Source: Mesostigma viride (Eukaryota; Streptophyta; Mesostigmatophyceae; Mesostigmatales; Mesostigmataceae). Taken from it: a DNA stretch of 64,000 nt. The stretch is from assembly GCA_009746045.1 (NCBI GenBank), contig RPFO01000034.1:3363681-3427680 (forward strand). The letters are read 5' to 3'. The notes under the pieces were generated by a model, which was not told where the DNA came from, ran no database searches, and saw only the letters and a list, made by a program, of their open reading frames with translations. Of the stretch, positions 11,920 through 23,863 are shown one piece after another (position 1 is the stretch's first letter; each line of letters opens with the position of its first letter). A program made the position numbers and the translations under genes.

Positions 11920-12615
11920 GCACATGCATGGCTGACGGCGGTATGGCTGACGGCGCGGAGTTCAGATCTTTTGCGTCTGAGCCCCAAATGCGGTCAGACC
12001 ACTTGCATTCGATGCGCCTTTTTAAGGTCTACAGCCAGGTCGTACAGCCCCCTGATTGCTGTCATCCGCACGCTGTATCAGGGGTCGGGTCATCGACCTC
12101 GGTGAATGCGCACTCTTGTCATGGCGTTACCCCGCCATCTCCACTGTATAGGTCTGGCGACCGGCAAGGCTGCGCCTTGTCACCTGACCTGTTCATTATT
12201 ATTGTAGTGGATTACGTTATGCGCCAGGCACGCGTCATGCCCTCTGTGCTCTAGGCATGCTCGCCGCGAACCAGGCCTAGTGATTACAAATGAGACCGGA
12301 GAAGGGGGGCCGACCAACCAGCCGAATCGACTCGCTGACCTCATCTATGCCGGCGACATCACGCTCACAGAGAAGCCTGGCATTATAGTAGTCTGCCTGA
12401 ACTTTGGCTGGACTGCACTACTCCTTTTGCCAAACCTTTTCCCCCTCAAGCTAGCGCGCGCTCCTTCATCCTTGGCGGGGCAAGTGCCACCTAGCACTCG
12501 GCGGCGGTACATGGTGTCACGCACCTTCCTAGCCGGAGCTCCCAGGCCGGGGACCGGCCACAAATAAGAACAAGCTCCCAAGTCACGGGCGAAGCCCGCC
12601 AAACTTGTCAATTAA
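11920..12615 (+). mobile_element. Decayed LINE reverse transcriptase fragment
   Basis: Around 12145-12255 the plus strand encodes a GDRQGCALSPDLF segment, the usual RT motif before the catalytic box. It is followed near 12320-12360 by RLADLIYAGDI, a degraded form of the LADIIYADD box. The frames are broken several times. It is related to the minus-strand LINE at 25700-27386. The end near 12610 has a short TTAATTAA run. Confidence 0.6.
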
Positions 12616-12808
12616 TTAAAAATACCGAATTGCATAAGACTGTCACCGGATGGATACCAAGGGCGAAATTATGCACAGGTGTGTTTGAAAGGCAAACAGC
12701 GTCGCCACCATGTTATGGCCAGGTAAGCCAAATAAGGAGACAAACTACACTGGGCAGTGTGTATCTACGGAAGGGCATCTGCTTGGCATACAGACAGTAG
12801 AGCCTGCA

Positions 12809-12813
12809 TTACA
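12809..12813 (-). terminator. TGTAA poly(A) signal candidate for SOD gene
   Basis: A TGTAA motif on the minus strand lies about 60 nt beyond the SOD stop codon (12873). TGTAA is the common polyadenylation signal of chlorophyte algae, and the spacing fits a short 3' UTR. Confidence 0.5.
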
Positions 12814-12872
12814 AGACAGGCCGCAGCTGAAACAATATTGAACACGGTTGCAGGATGCGATGGGTGAAGGGC

Positions 12873-15800
12873 TTACGAGGACGCCATGAGCCCAATGACA
12901 CCTGCATATGGCAAATGGGGCAGTATGCCACGCAGTGCACAGGGAAAGCAAGGCGTACATCCAAGCAAAAAAGAACAGTAAACTTTCTACGCAAATAATG
13001 GAGCAACTGGACGAGTGGATAGAATGCCCCTGTCGAGCCAGTTGGCACAGCGAGGGTCTAGATGAGTTTACATCCTCCACTGACAGGTCTGGACCGATAT
13101 ACCTGGCACTGCCAGTATTATCCAGGAGACAACCAGCGCAGGCCAGAAATATGGACACTAGAGACAAAATAATGCCGGGAAGGAATCTGTTTCAAGCAAG
13201 TACCAGGGAATAACAGGGCCACGCATGACAAGCAACGCTTTGCCAACACACAGATCCTATGAAACACAAGATGCCAGGCCACAAGGACAAAGGATGGGAA
13301 TATCCGTCCCTCCTCTACTCACCCCCTGTGTACGCTAGTAGTAAAGCAGTGGCACATAGCGTAGGTACTAGGCTGATTGTGCGTAGGATGTTGACCAATC
13401 GCCGTTGGAGACACATCCAGGGCAAAAAAGGCAAGTTGCCAGCTGGCATGAGAGAGCCAGCTGGCGCAAGTTGAGCAACAACGCAGGCACTCTATTGCCA
13501 TTGTACCCAAGGATGTACCGCACGGGAGGTTCAGCCAGGCTAAAAAGTTATTACACTGGCATTCGCTTGCTACTGTGCATGAGGACCTACCGCACGCAAG
13601 GCGTGCGCCCGCGTTGCCGGTGGTCTTGGACAGCTCATGCGTGGCTGCGGGCACCCGGAAGGAATAGAGAAAAAGGCACACGGAAGGAATAGAGAACAAG
13701 GGGGCGGTTGCACGCATTAGGGGGGCGGGGGAAGGCAGGAAGGGGGGGGGGGCATGCACGTGATGAGGGTTGGCAAGAGGTGAGTGAGGTGTCCCCCACA
13801 GACATGGCGCAGGCATTACAACAAGTATTAGGGCAAGCATAAGGCAAGCAACGGGGCGAGACAGGGCCAACCAGGTGAACAAGCAGACACAGGGGGCACA
13901 ATGGGAGTCGGGAGAGTACAGGCATTTACGACTTAGACAAGATTTTGAATAATCATAAATGATAATTTATAGAAATATTTATAAGTATACTATACAGGGA
14001 AAGATAGCTACAAAGTCGAGTGCAACTTGGGTTTGGGAAACGCATGCACGTAGGAATGGGCGCCCCCAGGAAACGCATTTGCTTGCGTACTTCAAAGTAA
14101 AACAAACCTCTCTTGGGTTTTTATTTGCAGCAAAAATGCTATGACGAGCTCCTGCGCCCATCCGCCTGCCCATTAGCCCCCTCATCCCCTAGCCTACTCG
14201 CTCGCTCCATTTCCTTCATTCCAGGAAAAAAACAGACTCTCCACTTCAAACATAACCAAAACGCTTCTTCATGCACTCGCGTCCTGCGCTCTCCATTCAT
14301 GCTCCGCTCCATTCGTGCTACCAACAATCGCCGGCTATCTTCATGCCATACTGCCACTTAAACTGCATCGTACGTTAATCATGCGCTCCATTCGTGCTAC
14401 CAACAATCGCCGGCTATCTTCATGCCATACTGCCACTTAAACTGCATCGTACGTTAATCATCCGCTCCATTCGTGCTACCAACAATCGCCGGCTATCTTC
14501 ATGCCATACTGCCACTTAAACTGCATCGTACGTTAATCATGCGATCCATTCGTGCTACCAACAATCGCCGGCTATCTTCATGCCATACTGCCACTTAAAC
14601 TGCATCGTACGTTAATCATGCGCTCCACTCGTGCTACCAACAATCGCCGGCTATCTTCATGCCATACTGCCACTTAAACTGCATCGTACGTTAATCATCG
14701 GCTCCATTCACGCTACTTTGCTCAACGAAGCTTCATTCACTGTGCCCTGCATCGTTCATGCTTGCATGCAAGGCGTACTCACTGCGGCCAAGGTCATCCT
14801 CGTCCGCGTGGACAACCACCGCGCGGCCGACGATGGAGTTGGGGCCGGTCAGGGGGATCTGCCAAAGGCAACGGAGGTGGACATGATTGTGCAGATGGCA
14901 GCAGCAGTCGCTGGTCAAAGAGGCAAAAGCCGCCGGCTGAAGAGGCAAAAGCAGCCAGGACCGCAGGCAGGAGGCATTAGTGGAGCCACGACCATGCCCA
15001 AGAAGATGTCAGCCGTCAGGAACACGCAGGAACCCACCAAAGAAAGAAGGCGGCGAGGAAATAAGCTAAGGGATGACCTTAACTCACCCACAAAATATCT
15101 TTCCACCGACCTGCCCACTGCCACGCCACCCCACCCCGCAACCCCTACCCTCTCTAGCCACTGGTGGTTGTAGCGCCTCGCTAGTGTGCAGCATGCATGC
15201 CTGGGTGACCGCCAGCAAACGTGCACTTGCCTGAGCATCCACCCTATCGCATAATCTACATACTGCCGCCACAATACCGCTACTAAGTAAGTAAACTTCT
15301 CATGAGGACTGGATGCCGTGCCACTGCTGCCTAGTCCAGCAATGCATGCGGTTGCGGACGTTGACTCACGTGCGCATCCTTGATGGCGACTGTGGCCACA
15401 CCTGATGATGGACAACACACATGATGGAGGCACAACAAGCACACGCACAGAGAGAAAACACAGGGGGTAAACACAGGGGGCGCAACGAGACAAGGAGAAA
15501 AGAGGCGACGTGAGGAGGCTCATCCACCGGGGGGAAAGGAAGCACTTCTGCCAGCACGAAAAAAGGAGGACGTAACGCGGGGCCTACACTGGACGCAAAG
15601 CGAGTGCTGTATGGAAGACAGCAGGGGCAACCTCAGTGCGTGCGTGCGCGTTTGTGAGAGCGGGAAGGAGGGGGGTGGGGAGAGGGGGCGTAAGAGAGGA
15701 CAGGTTGCATTTGCTACGCAGGACAATGGGCAGGGAAGCCGCCTCAGGTATCTGCCTTGCTATACAAGCTACACAAGGCGTGTGAGACGTCTGTACGTCT

Positions 15801-16857
15801 GTGCGTGCAGCCACACACCAGCATAGCAAAAGTGAGGCCCCCCCCCTTAACACACACACACAGAGGAAAAAAAATTCAAGATACGAGGCTGAAAAACCAC
15901 CCAGCACACTAGGTTGGTCTCCAAAGCAAGCCTCCCGATGGAAAATTGCCTTCCGCGCATGATGCACCATCAGGCCCCGGAGCCACACGCTACTCACTAC
16001 GTCAACCAAGTATAAGAGGCAACTAGGCAGGTGCACTACGAAGCAGCCGCCCCCGCCCCCGAAGAAAAACGAGGCATGAGATACCCACCACCTACCCGTC
16101 CGCCCCGGCAATCGATTGCCGTGGTTGGGCCTACGCCACGTGCAAGGAACGCTACCAAAACGTTGCCAGCTGGCAAGAAAGTACCCACCGTCCGCCCCAG
16201 CGACCACGTTGCCCAGGTCGCCCGCATGGCGCACGGCATCCTCCGGCGCGCCGTGGGTCGCATTGGTCGGGTTGAAGTGGGGGCCTGGCCAGGAGGGGGA
16301 AGGGGGCGAGGGGGCGAGGGGGCGAGAAGGCAAGGGGGCAAGGGGCCAAGGGGGCCAAGGGGGCCAAGGGGGCCAAGGGGGCCAAGGGGGCCAAGGGGGC
16401 CAAGGGGGCCAAGGGGGCCAAGGGGGCCAAGGGGGTCAGCCAGGTGGCATGCATGATGTGGGCACGGCGAGGGGACGAGCAGGCGTGGGTGTGAGAGCAG
16501 AAGGGAAAGACATGAAAGAAAAGTTACAACATCGATACGCTGCATGCGAGGGAGGGTGCCAGCGCAAGTGTTGGCGGAGACGCGTGCGGATGCCAGCAGC
16601 CACCTCGTACCCTTATCTCCAGCAATCGCAAGCAATCGCACTGCCGGGCCGATGATCCACGCACTGATGCACGCCTTACCTTATCCACTGCCCTAAACCC
16701 TAAACCCTTACCTTAACTGCCAAAAGGCCAAGGTGAGTGCATGCTGCCAAAGGAAAACGCATGCGACCCCAGGGTGTGCACGTTGGCCGACACCAGCTTC
16801 CCTTTGGCTGCAGACACGTGCTGTGTGTGTGTTATGTTTTGTGCGTGATTTTTTTTT

Positions 16858-16891
<34 letters not shown>

Positions 16892-16962
16892 GTGTTTTGT
16901 GTGCATGTGCTTTGCGCTTTGTGTATTGTGCTTGTGCTTGTGTGTGTGCGCGTGCTTTGTGT

Positions 16963-17045
<83 letters not shown>

Positions 17046-18711
17046 CGTGTGTGTGTGTGTGTGACTGTGTGTGTTGTGCGTTGTGTGTGTGTTGCGTGTG
17101 TGACTGTGTGTTGTGTGTGTGTGGGGGGGGGGGGTGGGGGAGGGGGGGGGGGGGGGTGTTTTGTGCGTGCGTGCGTGCGTGTGTGTGTTGTTGTTGTTGT
17201 TGTTGTTTTTCGTGTGTGTGCTTTGTGTGTGAGTGTGTTTTGTGCGTGTGCTTTGTGTGTGTGCGTGGTTTGTGCGTGTGTGTTTAGTCTGTGCGTGCAT
17301 GCCTGTGTGCGTGTATGCGTGTATGCGTGTGTGTGTGTGTATGTGTGCATGCGTGTGCGTCTGTGCGTGTATACGTGCGTGCGAGCGTGTGCCTCGTGTC
17401 TATGTCTCTTGGATGGGTAAGCTGCCGCCTCGCAAGTCAACCAATGCCCAAGCATGTGCGTTCCAAATTTAGAACGTGCACCATGTGGGTTCCTTTCATT
17501 GGTGTCCGGTGAACGCTTTACTGCAAAGCGAAGATGATTTTCCGCACTCAGTCTTGATTTGTGTGCGGAGATTGCTATGTGTGTGCGTGCGTGTAGATGC
17601 ACACAGCTCAAGGGTGCTCGTGTGCAGGAACAGTGCGGTAATGAGCACAGCGCAAGGGTGACGGTGAGCCGGTAACGATGACAGGGGGATACGTTGCACA
17701 GCCTGGAGGCAAGGAGAGGCAGCGAGAGTCCACATGTATGGCAAAATAGTTTACACGAAAATAAAATAGGATTTCGATTACTAGTAAGATAATATAGAAG
17801 ATGGAGGTATGCACTTCTACAGTGAGATAGGGGCGTAAATATCCACGAGGGATATCAGATGGGAACAAGACAATCACATTGCACCACAAGACACAACCTC
17901 ATTACAAAGTGTGTGCAAAGAAGGGGCTACTTCCATGTACTTTGACAAACCATCCATGCATTACAGGACAAATAAGCTGCAGTAAGGCGTAGATAAAAAG
18001 TAACAAGGAAGAGCTGCTCCTCCCTCCCATCCCCACCGGAAAGACAATGAACATGTTATAAAGTCGGTGTCGTCCGGACAACAAGCCCACGTACGCCGAA
18101 AAGTTTACCCTTCCAGATAAAGCGAAACGACAATGCAAATTCCTGTAATGTATGCAGAATCCTGAGGATGTATCTAAGGCCACAACGGCAGATGCAAGTG
18201 AAGCATGGCACCACGACGCCATCGCAAGGATATCCTTACCTGTTGATGCACAGCCGTTCGTGGTGTCACCCATAGCGTGAATATGGAAACCATGCTTTCC
18301 GGGCGTCAGACCTTTGATGGAGCCTGAAACCTCGGTAGCATCTGTCGCGATAAAAGTGGCATAGAAGTTGCATAACGGTACAATGCCCGCCCGATATTAA
18401 ACGTAGAAGGCAAGTAAAAGGAGCGTGTTCTCAGAGAAAATCATGAAGTGCGCACATATCCCACGCAAACACCTGCAAACGCGCTCTGCTTTTCATGAGG
18501 TTTGCGGCGTAAAAGAACAGTCCAAACCTTACACGTTAAAAAAAATCACCATCAGGAAACCTAGTCAATTGGGAAGCATAGCTAAACGAGCTTGAAAGCG
18601 ACATCACGAAAACACGGAGCCTCGAAAAAACTAACCATTTCCATCCTGGGTGAAGGTGATGACGCCTTCCACGCTTCCATTCAAGACGCAGACAGCTTTA
18701 ATGGGAGCCAT
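12873..18711 (-). CDS. Cu/Zn superoxide dismutase, complete, 7 exons
   Basis: Exons on the minus strand: 18711-18636, 18341-18240, 16284-16189, 15401-15370 (32-nt microexon), 14858-14783, 13644-13591 and 12901-12873. All phases agree and give 154 aa. The enzyme dismutates superoxide to O2 and H2O2. Copper ligands are His45, His47, His62 and His119. Zinc ligands are His62, His70, His79 and Asp82. The disulfide is Cys56-Cys145 and the active-site Arg is Arg142. This is the full canonical set. Signature pieces are [16 protein letters not shown] and [13 protein letters not shown]. The protein starts MAPIK with no transit or signal peptide, so it is of cytosolic type. Oddity: Thr128-Thr129 replace the nearly invariant Gly-Gly after DDLGR. 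Introns 2-6 carry most of the repeats in 13-18 kb. It is likely functional. Confidence 0.95.
13122..13150 (-). repeat. Family D repeat end in SOD intron 6
   Basis: The core AGGAGACAACCAGCGCAGG plus a few more bases match 25276-25302 closely and then diverge. It probably marks another insertion of family D. I could not find its target-site duplication. Confidence 0.45.
14305..14715. repeat. 79-bp tandem repeat, about 5 copies, SOD intron 5
   Basis: Unit starts fall at about 14302, 14381, 14460, 14539, 14618 and 14697, an exact 79-bp spacing, with only single-base differences between copies. Each unit contains GCTCCATTCGTGCTACC near one end. The copies are so alike that the expansion must be recent or the array homogenised. 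Confidence 0.95.
16340..16436. repeat. 9-bp minisatellite (CCAAGGGGG)n in SOD intron 2
   Basis: About eleven perfect 9-bp units begin about 55 bp upstream of the SOD exon 3 start on the minus strand. On the transcribed strand the units read as CCCCCTTGG, a pyrimidine-rich run that may serve as an extended polypyrimidine tract before the acceptor at 16285. Confidence 0.9.
16693..16710. repeat. Short CCCTAAA telomere-type run
   Basis: CCCTAAACCCTAAACCC is about two and a half units of the plant/green-algal telomere repeat. It lies in an intron next to a long simple-repeat block. It is interstitial and too short to be a chromosome end. It may be a relic of break repair, or chance. Confidence 0.5.
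16849..17400. repeat. Compound poly(T)/(GT)n/(G)n/(GTGC)n microsatellite
   Basis: Runs of T (16849-16861, 16967-16996), (GT)n, G-rich tracts (17123-17156) and GTGC/GTAT repeats lie in SOD intron 2. Long Cys/Val or His/Thr open frames here are artefacts. Confidence 0.95.
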
Positions 18712-20502
18712 GCCGGATTACGAATGTTGCTAAGGTGAAAGGCTTGGAGAGATGCAAATGACCTCGACGCTTCGACACAACAGTCAATATCAACTGCTGC
18801 TGAAGTGCTAATCACTAGGTGCGTCGACTGGAGAGCGATGCACAATGCCTTGGTCGCGACGAGCTGGCATGGCATGGCATGATTGGCATCTCGATCTCCC
18901 GGCAAGGTTGCACTATGCACTGCAAACGGTACGGGTACCGTATCATCAGGCTTTCTTCCTCGTAAGGCCTGCCATCTTCGCCACGTATCCCTCCGCGGCA
19001 ATATGGTGCGGCGCGATGCTGGCTCTACGTACGGTACGCTACTGTCATAGTACTACGTATACTACATATTTTCCGGTGAAATGGGTGTTAGTTTATTTCC
19101 ATATAACAGTTAAGGTGACCCAGGTATGCCAGAAATAGCCTGAAATGCCTAGTTGAGTAGTTGTGCCTAAATTGGGTTGCCCGCATTAATAAGGCGCGCC
19201 CTGCGACCAAGGTAGCCATTGTACTGTAGATATATCGTCATCCGGCATACGTGTAAAGACCTGGTTCATGCCCATGAGTGCATGGAAGACTTCCAGTGGG
19301 CTGGGGGTGTCATTGTTAGGGCCCGGGTCCCATACTTTGTGTTGTTCCGTCGCCAGGAGCCAGTAACGACGCATAGCCAGGTTCCAAGATGAGATAAACC
19401 GGCGGACCACGGCACCTCTCGTGTACGTATACTACATATTCCAGTGTAGTAGTATATTTATCCTGACAGCTTCTGACACAGACGGTTTGACGTTTTCCGG
19501 AGCAACCCACATGCTGAATTGTCAGAAGCTGTCAAGATAACTAGTTCAGGAGGTTTCCAGGAAGATTCCCCTTGTGCCCCGATCCCCGAAACGACCGGAT
19601 CAGGGAGAACCCGCTGGGCTGGCACTGGCCCGTTTAGCAGGGTGCATGGTCCCGTTCGTTCGTGTTCCAGGCACCTTGACGGCTTGTCCAGAACTCCAGA
19701 TCTTCGTTTTTGAGTCTTGCTGCCTCCCAAGTATCTCCGCGACCGATGGCATGGGAATCTGGAAATGGCTACTGTAACCATTCCGAACACTGCGATGCCA
19801 CCTGATGCCACGCGTCATAAAAGGATGGCTTATTACGGCCAGCTGCTCCCGCCACGCGTCAATCGGCCTCCTTGTCCCTTGAATGACGAAGATTTCTGCA
19901 AAAACGCAACGACCGCTGAGCGCGCTCACGTCGGCAAACGGGCAAAACATGCTGAAACGAAACCGGTTTATGTCCGTCACATGGCTGCAAGTAGTCGTAG
20001 AAAGTAGGAATTTTTAAAAACACGGACTGCTGAAATACACTTTTTGCGTCTGGTAGCAGGGTTACTTGAGTCACAGGGATAGGATTGGCATGGTTGAGTT
20101 CGGGGCTGAATCACGTGCATACCAGTTAAGAGAGCTAGGCGCGAGGATATTTGTGGAATAGATTGGGTATTACATTGTCGGCGGCGGAGCAGGATGGCGA
20201 GCCTTGCGAACAGCTGGAGAGATGATAAAAGTGGAAAGTTCTCAAAGCCTCGCCTTCACCGCATTCACACGATGGCCGGCTCGGTCGTGTTCCCTGAGGA
20301 GAAAAATGGTTGGCTTTTACAGTCAACTGAGAGCTTGGGTTTACCTAACTGAATGAATTCTTCTCTCCCAGTTCAGCTTATTTCCAGTATCCCCTCCGTA
20401 GTAATGTGCTCGGCAAAATTCTTGTATTTCTGGCACATTGTCAGGTCGGCTTAGTATCGATACGTAATTCGGTTGAAAGGCGTCTGTGGGTATCAACACA
20501 GA
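18712..20502. other. Divergent intergenic region between SOD and the tail-anchored gene
   Basis: No gene is recognised. The region must hold the two divergent promoters. It contains the word GTACGTATACTACATATT twice, exactly or almost so (near 19050 and 19425), and a hairpin with arms 19464-19477 (GACAGCTTCTGACA) and 19518-19534. Short frames in 19458-19980 on either strand lack splice or homology support. Confidence 0.4.
19459..19541. repeat. Hairpin-forming inverted repeat, possible tiny MITE
   Basis: The arms TGACAGCTTCTGACA and TGTCAGAAGCTGTCA (14-15 bp, near perfect) are about 40 bp apart. Flanks read TTATCC on one side and AAGATAAC on the other, so the inverted repeat may extend imperfectly. 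No target duplication is certain. Confidence 0.5.
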
Positions 20503-23500
20503 ATGGCCGCGCCAGAGCAACCCCACATTCTACGGAAACTCGTCCGGAACTTATCCAGCATGAGCTCCCACACTTTGGATCCACTCGCAACCGCGGTCGT
20601 GGAGTCACTACCTCCTGGCGTGCTTCCCACGACGTCACGACATTGGGACGCGGTCGGCCTCCCGACCCACGATGAAGCGGCCCCGGGAGCGGTCGACACC
20701 CCGCCCGCCACGCCGTCGCAAGCCGACGTGGACGCTCCCGAGCCAAGCCGCCCTACGTCCGGGATCAGCGTAACAGCCCCAGTGCGCGATGCGGATGCAT
20801 TAACCTCGTTCGATTCAGGGCCCGCCTCGCCGGACCCGACCAGCGCCGCTCTACAGCGCCCCCCCTTGAGCTGCCCGTCCTTTTACTCCCCCCGACGCAC
20901 GGGCAGCCTGTCTCCCACCAGCGAGGAGTGCCGTGTGGTAGCATTATTCCGAGAGGGTGCTGATCCAGGTGACTTGTTGGGACAAGACCATGGTCCTGTG
21001 TCCCGGTTGCAGCGCTCCGTCACCGCCACCTACTACAGCACTCCTGTGGGTGATGAGCCTAGTCTGGTGAGCCCATGCTGCAGCTATGCCTTGCTTGTTA
21101 GATTCTTCGCCTGTGCTGTTCAAGTCTTGGCAACCCTTTGTACCCTGATCACACTTAAAATGTTGGACTTTAGTAGGTCGAATGGCTACTAAAGGCAGGC
21201 AGGGGGTGCATGGTCTCCATGTGCACGGCAAGCATGTGCCTTGAACGCATTTGCCAGCATTAAGCAGAGCGCCCTGCCCCTCCGCTGCATAGCCCTGCCC
21301 CACGACCATGCGATTCTTTAGGAGCCATTGAAGCAAGGGGTGGATCACCTCCGCTAGCGCAAGTTTGTTTTATTACCAACGCCACAACAGAATTGGGGCG
21401 CTTGGTGCCTTATATATTTCCCGACATCTCGTCAGCGCATGGGGCCACCGCCATGCAGTGCCGTGCCTGACAGGGTGTCCGCGCTACGGACAACATCTGA
21501 CTCTATGCCATCTGCTCCCATCCGCCCCCCCTCGTGTTCCACTGGCTTTGCCCCGTGCCCCCCTGCGCCCTTACCCCTTGCCCCCCTGCACGAGCAGAGG
21601 GCGGGCGACCCTGCGGAAGGGCTGGCATCCGTAACAAGTGCTCCCATGGCGATGCGAGAGGGGACCAACGGTGCGGATGGCAGGAGCCAAGTCCACCGGT
21701 TCCGCGGCAAGTACTGGGGACTTCACCGCCCTCGACCCGGCCGGGGCCACCACAAGGGCTCCAAGCATGGATCCAGCCATGGGCGTGGGCGGGGCGAATC
21801 GGTGGGCCGAGAGCGGTCAAAGGACGCCGACAAGCCGCTGCCTAGTGGCGGCGGCGAGCCCATCCACTTTACAGTGAACGGGGAGCAGGACCCCTTTACA
21901 ATGAACGGGGATGGCCATCAGGTGGCGATCCCCGTGGACGCAAAGGGGCTACTGGATCCTGTCACCATTGCGGCGTTCCGGGCCCCCCTGCCCATGATGA
22001 CGTCTCCCGCGATACCGGTGCATGCGGTGGGTTGTCCCGTGGGGGTGGGGAAACAGGCCCAGGGACCGCCCGCGGGCCATCCGCGCCTCTGGTGCTCGCT
22101 CATGAACGGCCGACACCTGGCGCCTCCCGGCGTCACGCAGCCCAACACGCTGTTTGTACCTCCCGCGGGGGGTATGTCTGGGATGGTACGTGCGCACGGG
22201 CAGGGCTGTTGTGTGTTGCGGCCGAGGGGGTGGGAGCTCGCTTTGCCGTGCCTTGTTGAGGATCAGGAGACGTAGCTGAGGGGATGCCACAGGGAGGCAC
22301 TGTGAGACAGCGTTATTGCGAGTAAGCGAGTGGGTGGCTGGGAGAGTGGTTGCGAGGGTGCTTGGGGTGGTGGTGGGGGGGTTGGGTTGGGCGGGTGGGC
22401 AGGGCTGACCGAGCTACGGTGGGTGGGCCTGTGTTTCTGGAAAGAAAAATACAAGAGGGGTCCGTGAGGGGAAGTATGTAGAAGAGAGCATGTGCTGGTT
22501 TTTACGAGTCAGCAAAGTGCCCTAGCCAGGATGCTCTCCAAGGATTTCATGCAGCTTTTGCATCGATGAATTAGCCTAGTTTTACGGGAACTGCCACCGC
22601 CAAGATCGCAGAATCAGACCCTGGTGCCACGTTGCATGGGAGCCCATCTAACCTTGACTGTGTTGGGAGCAGCTGCAGTTGGTTGGTAGCAAATACTGGC
22701 AGCTGCTGATTACCGGAGCTGGGATGGGTACGCCCAGACGCCCGTAATGGTTATTCGTCTTATCTTCTCTTTGGTGATGTACTACTAGGTTATATACTAC
22801 TAGTTTATATACTACTAGTTTATATACTAGGTTATATACTACTAGTTCATATACTACTAGTTTATATACTACTAGTTTATATACTACTAGTTTATATACT
22901 ACTAGGTTATATACTACTAGGTTATGTACTGCTAGGTTATATACTACTAGGTTATATACTACTAGGTTATGTACTGCTAGGTTATATACTACTAGGTTAT
23001 ATACTACTAGGTTATGTACTGCTAGTTTATATACTACTAGGTTATGTACTGCTAGGTTATATACTACTAGTTTATATACTACTAGGTTATATACTACTAG
23101 TTTATATACTACTAGGTTATGTACTGCTAGGTTATATACTACTAGGTTATATACTACTAGGCAATGTACTGCTAGGTTATATACTACTAGGTTATGTACT
23201 GCTAGGTTATATAATACTAGGTTATATACAACAAGGTTATGTACTGCTAGGTTATATACTACTAGGTTATATACTACTAGGTTATGTACTGCTAGGTTAT
23301 ATACTACTAGTTTATATACTACTAGTTTATGTACTGCTAGGTTATATACTGCTAGGTTATATACTTGGTTAGTGTAGGGTTGGCTGGGTTTCACTTGAGG
23401 TGTGGATGACTCTCTGGGGGGGCAATGCGGGGGCTCCCCTCATCGCCCCTTGGGCTTTGGGTGGTTTAGTAAACTTGAAGACTCTATGTTGATCTCTGTC

Positions 23501-23863
23501 CTGGGTACTAGAGGCTTCGCGCATAATTTTTCGAAGCTTCTTTATATCTTTTATGGTCATCAGCTAGTAACCCTCCTGCCGGCCTCGGAACCCTGGCGGT
23601 GCCTTCTCCCCTCCCTGATTCTGTAACATCCTGCTCCTGCCCTCATGCAGAATGTCATCAAAGTAAACGACGTGGAGTCTGCAGCGCAGCCGATGGTGGG
23701 GAACCGCCTTGGCAACGGGGTGGGCCATGATGTGGCCACCACTCACCCACCCGACCATCGCAGGACGCGGCGCCGCTGCCTTAGCTTGCTCCTGGCGGGG
23801 CTGGTGGGGGTGGGCCTGCTGATCATCGCTGGCACCGTCACTGTCCTCGTGGTCGTGCTGTGA
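20503..23863 (+). CDS. Unrecognised 508-aa protein with C-terminal tail anchor
   Basis: Exons 20503-21066, 21436-22185 and 23651-23863 join in phase 0 at every junction (donors GTGAGC and GTACGT; acceptors CTCGTCAG and CATGCAG). I recognise no domain family. Residues 1-188 are rich in Ser, Pro, Ala and Thr. The middle has a basic Gly/His/Arg patch (HRFRGKYWGLHRPRPGRGHH). The last exon ends in a basic cluster (RRTRRR, residues 475-480) followed by an uninterrupted hydrophobic helix (481-508) up to the stop. This is a classic tail-anchored design, so the N-terminal 480 residues would face the cytosol. The long low-complexity parts suggest a disordered adaptor. Intron 2 contains the 15-bp minisatellite. 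A TGTAA motif lies at 24276. Coding status rests on phase agreement and the TM helix, not on homology. Confidence 0.62.
22780..23372. repeat. 15-bp minisatellite, about 39 units, intron 2 of tail-anchored gene
   Basis: Units of the type GGTTATATACTACTA alternate with GGTTATGTACTGCTA and TTTATATACTACTAG variants. The order of variants is not random: GTACTGCTA units usually follow two or three ATACTACTA units, hinting at a higher-order period. Minus-strand frames with VVYNLAVHNL repeats are an artefact. The period is a multiple of three, which keeps them open. Confidence 0.95.

Noticed and set aside
14631-15173. 180-aa plus-strand frame
   Set aside because: It is antisense to SOD exon 5, which has firm homology. 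The start lies in the 79-bp tandem repeat.
16693-16710. Telomere
   Set aside because: There are only about two and a half units, inside an intron, with coding exons on both sides.
22648-23394. 248-aa minus-strand frame with VVYNLAV repeats
   Set aside because: The 15-bp repeat period keeps the frame open. It lies in an intron of the plus-strand tail-anchored gene and has no family likeness.
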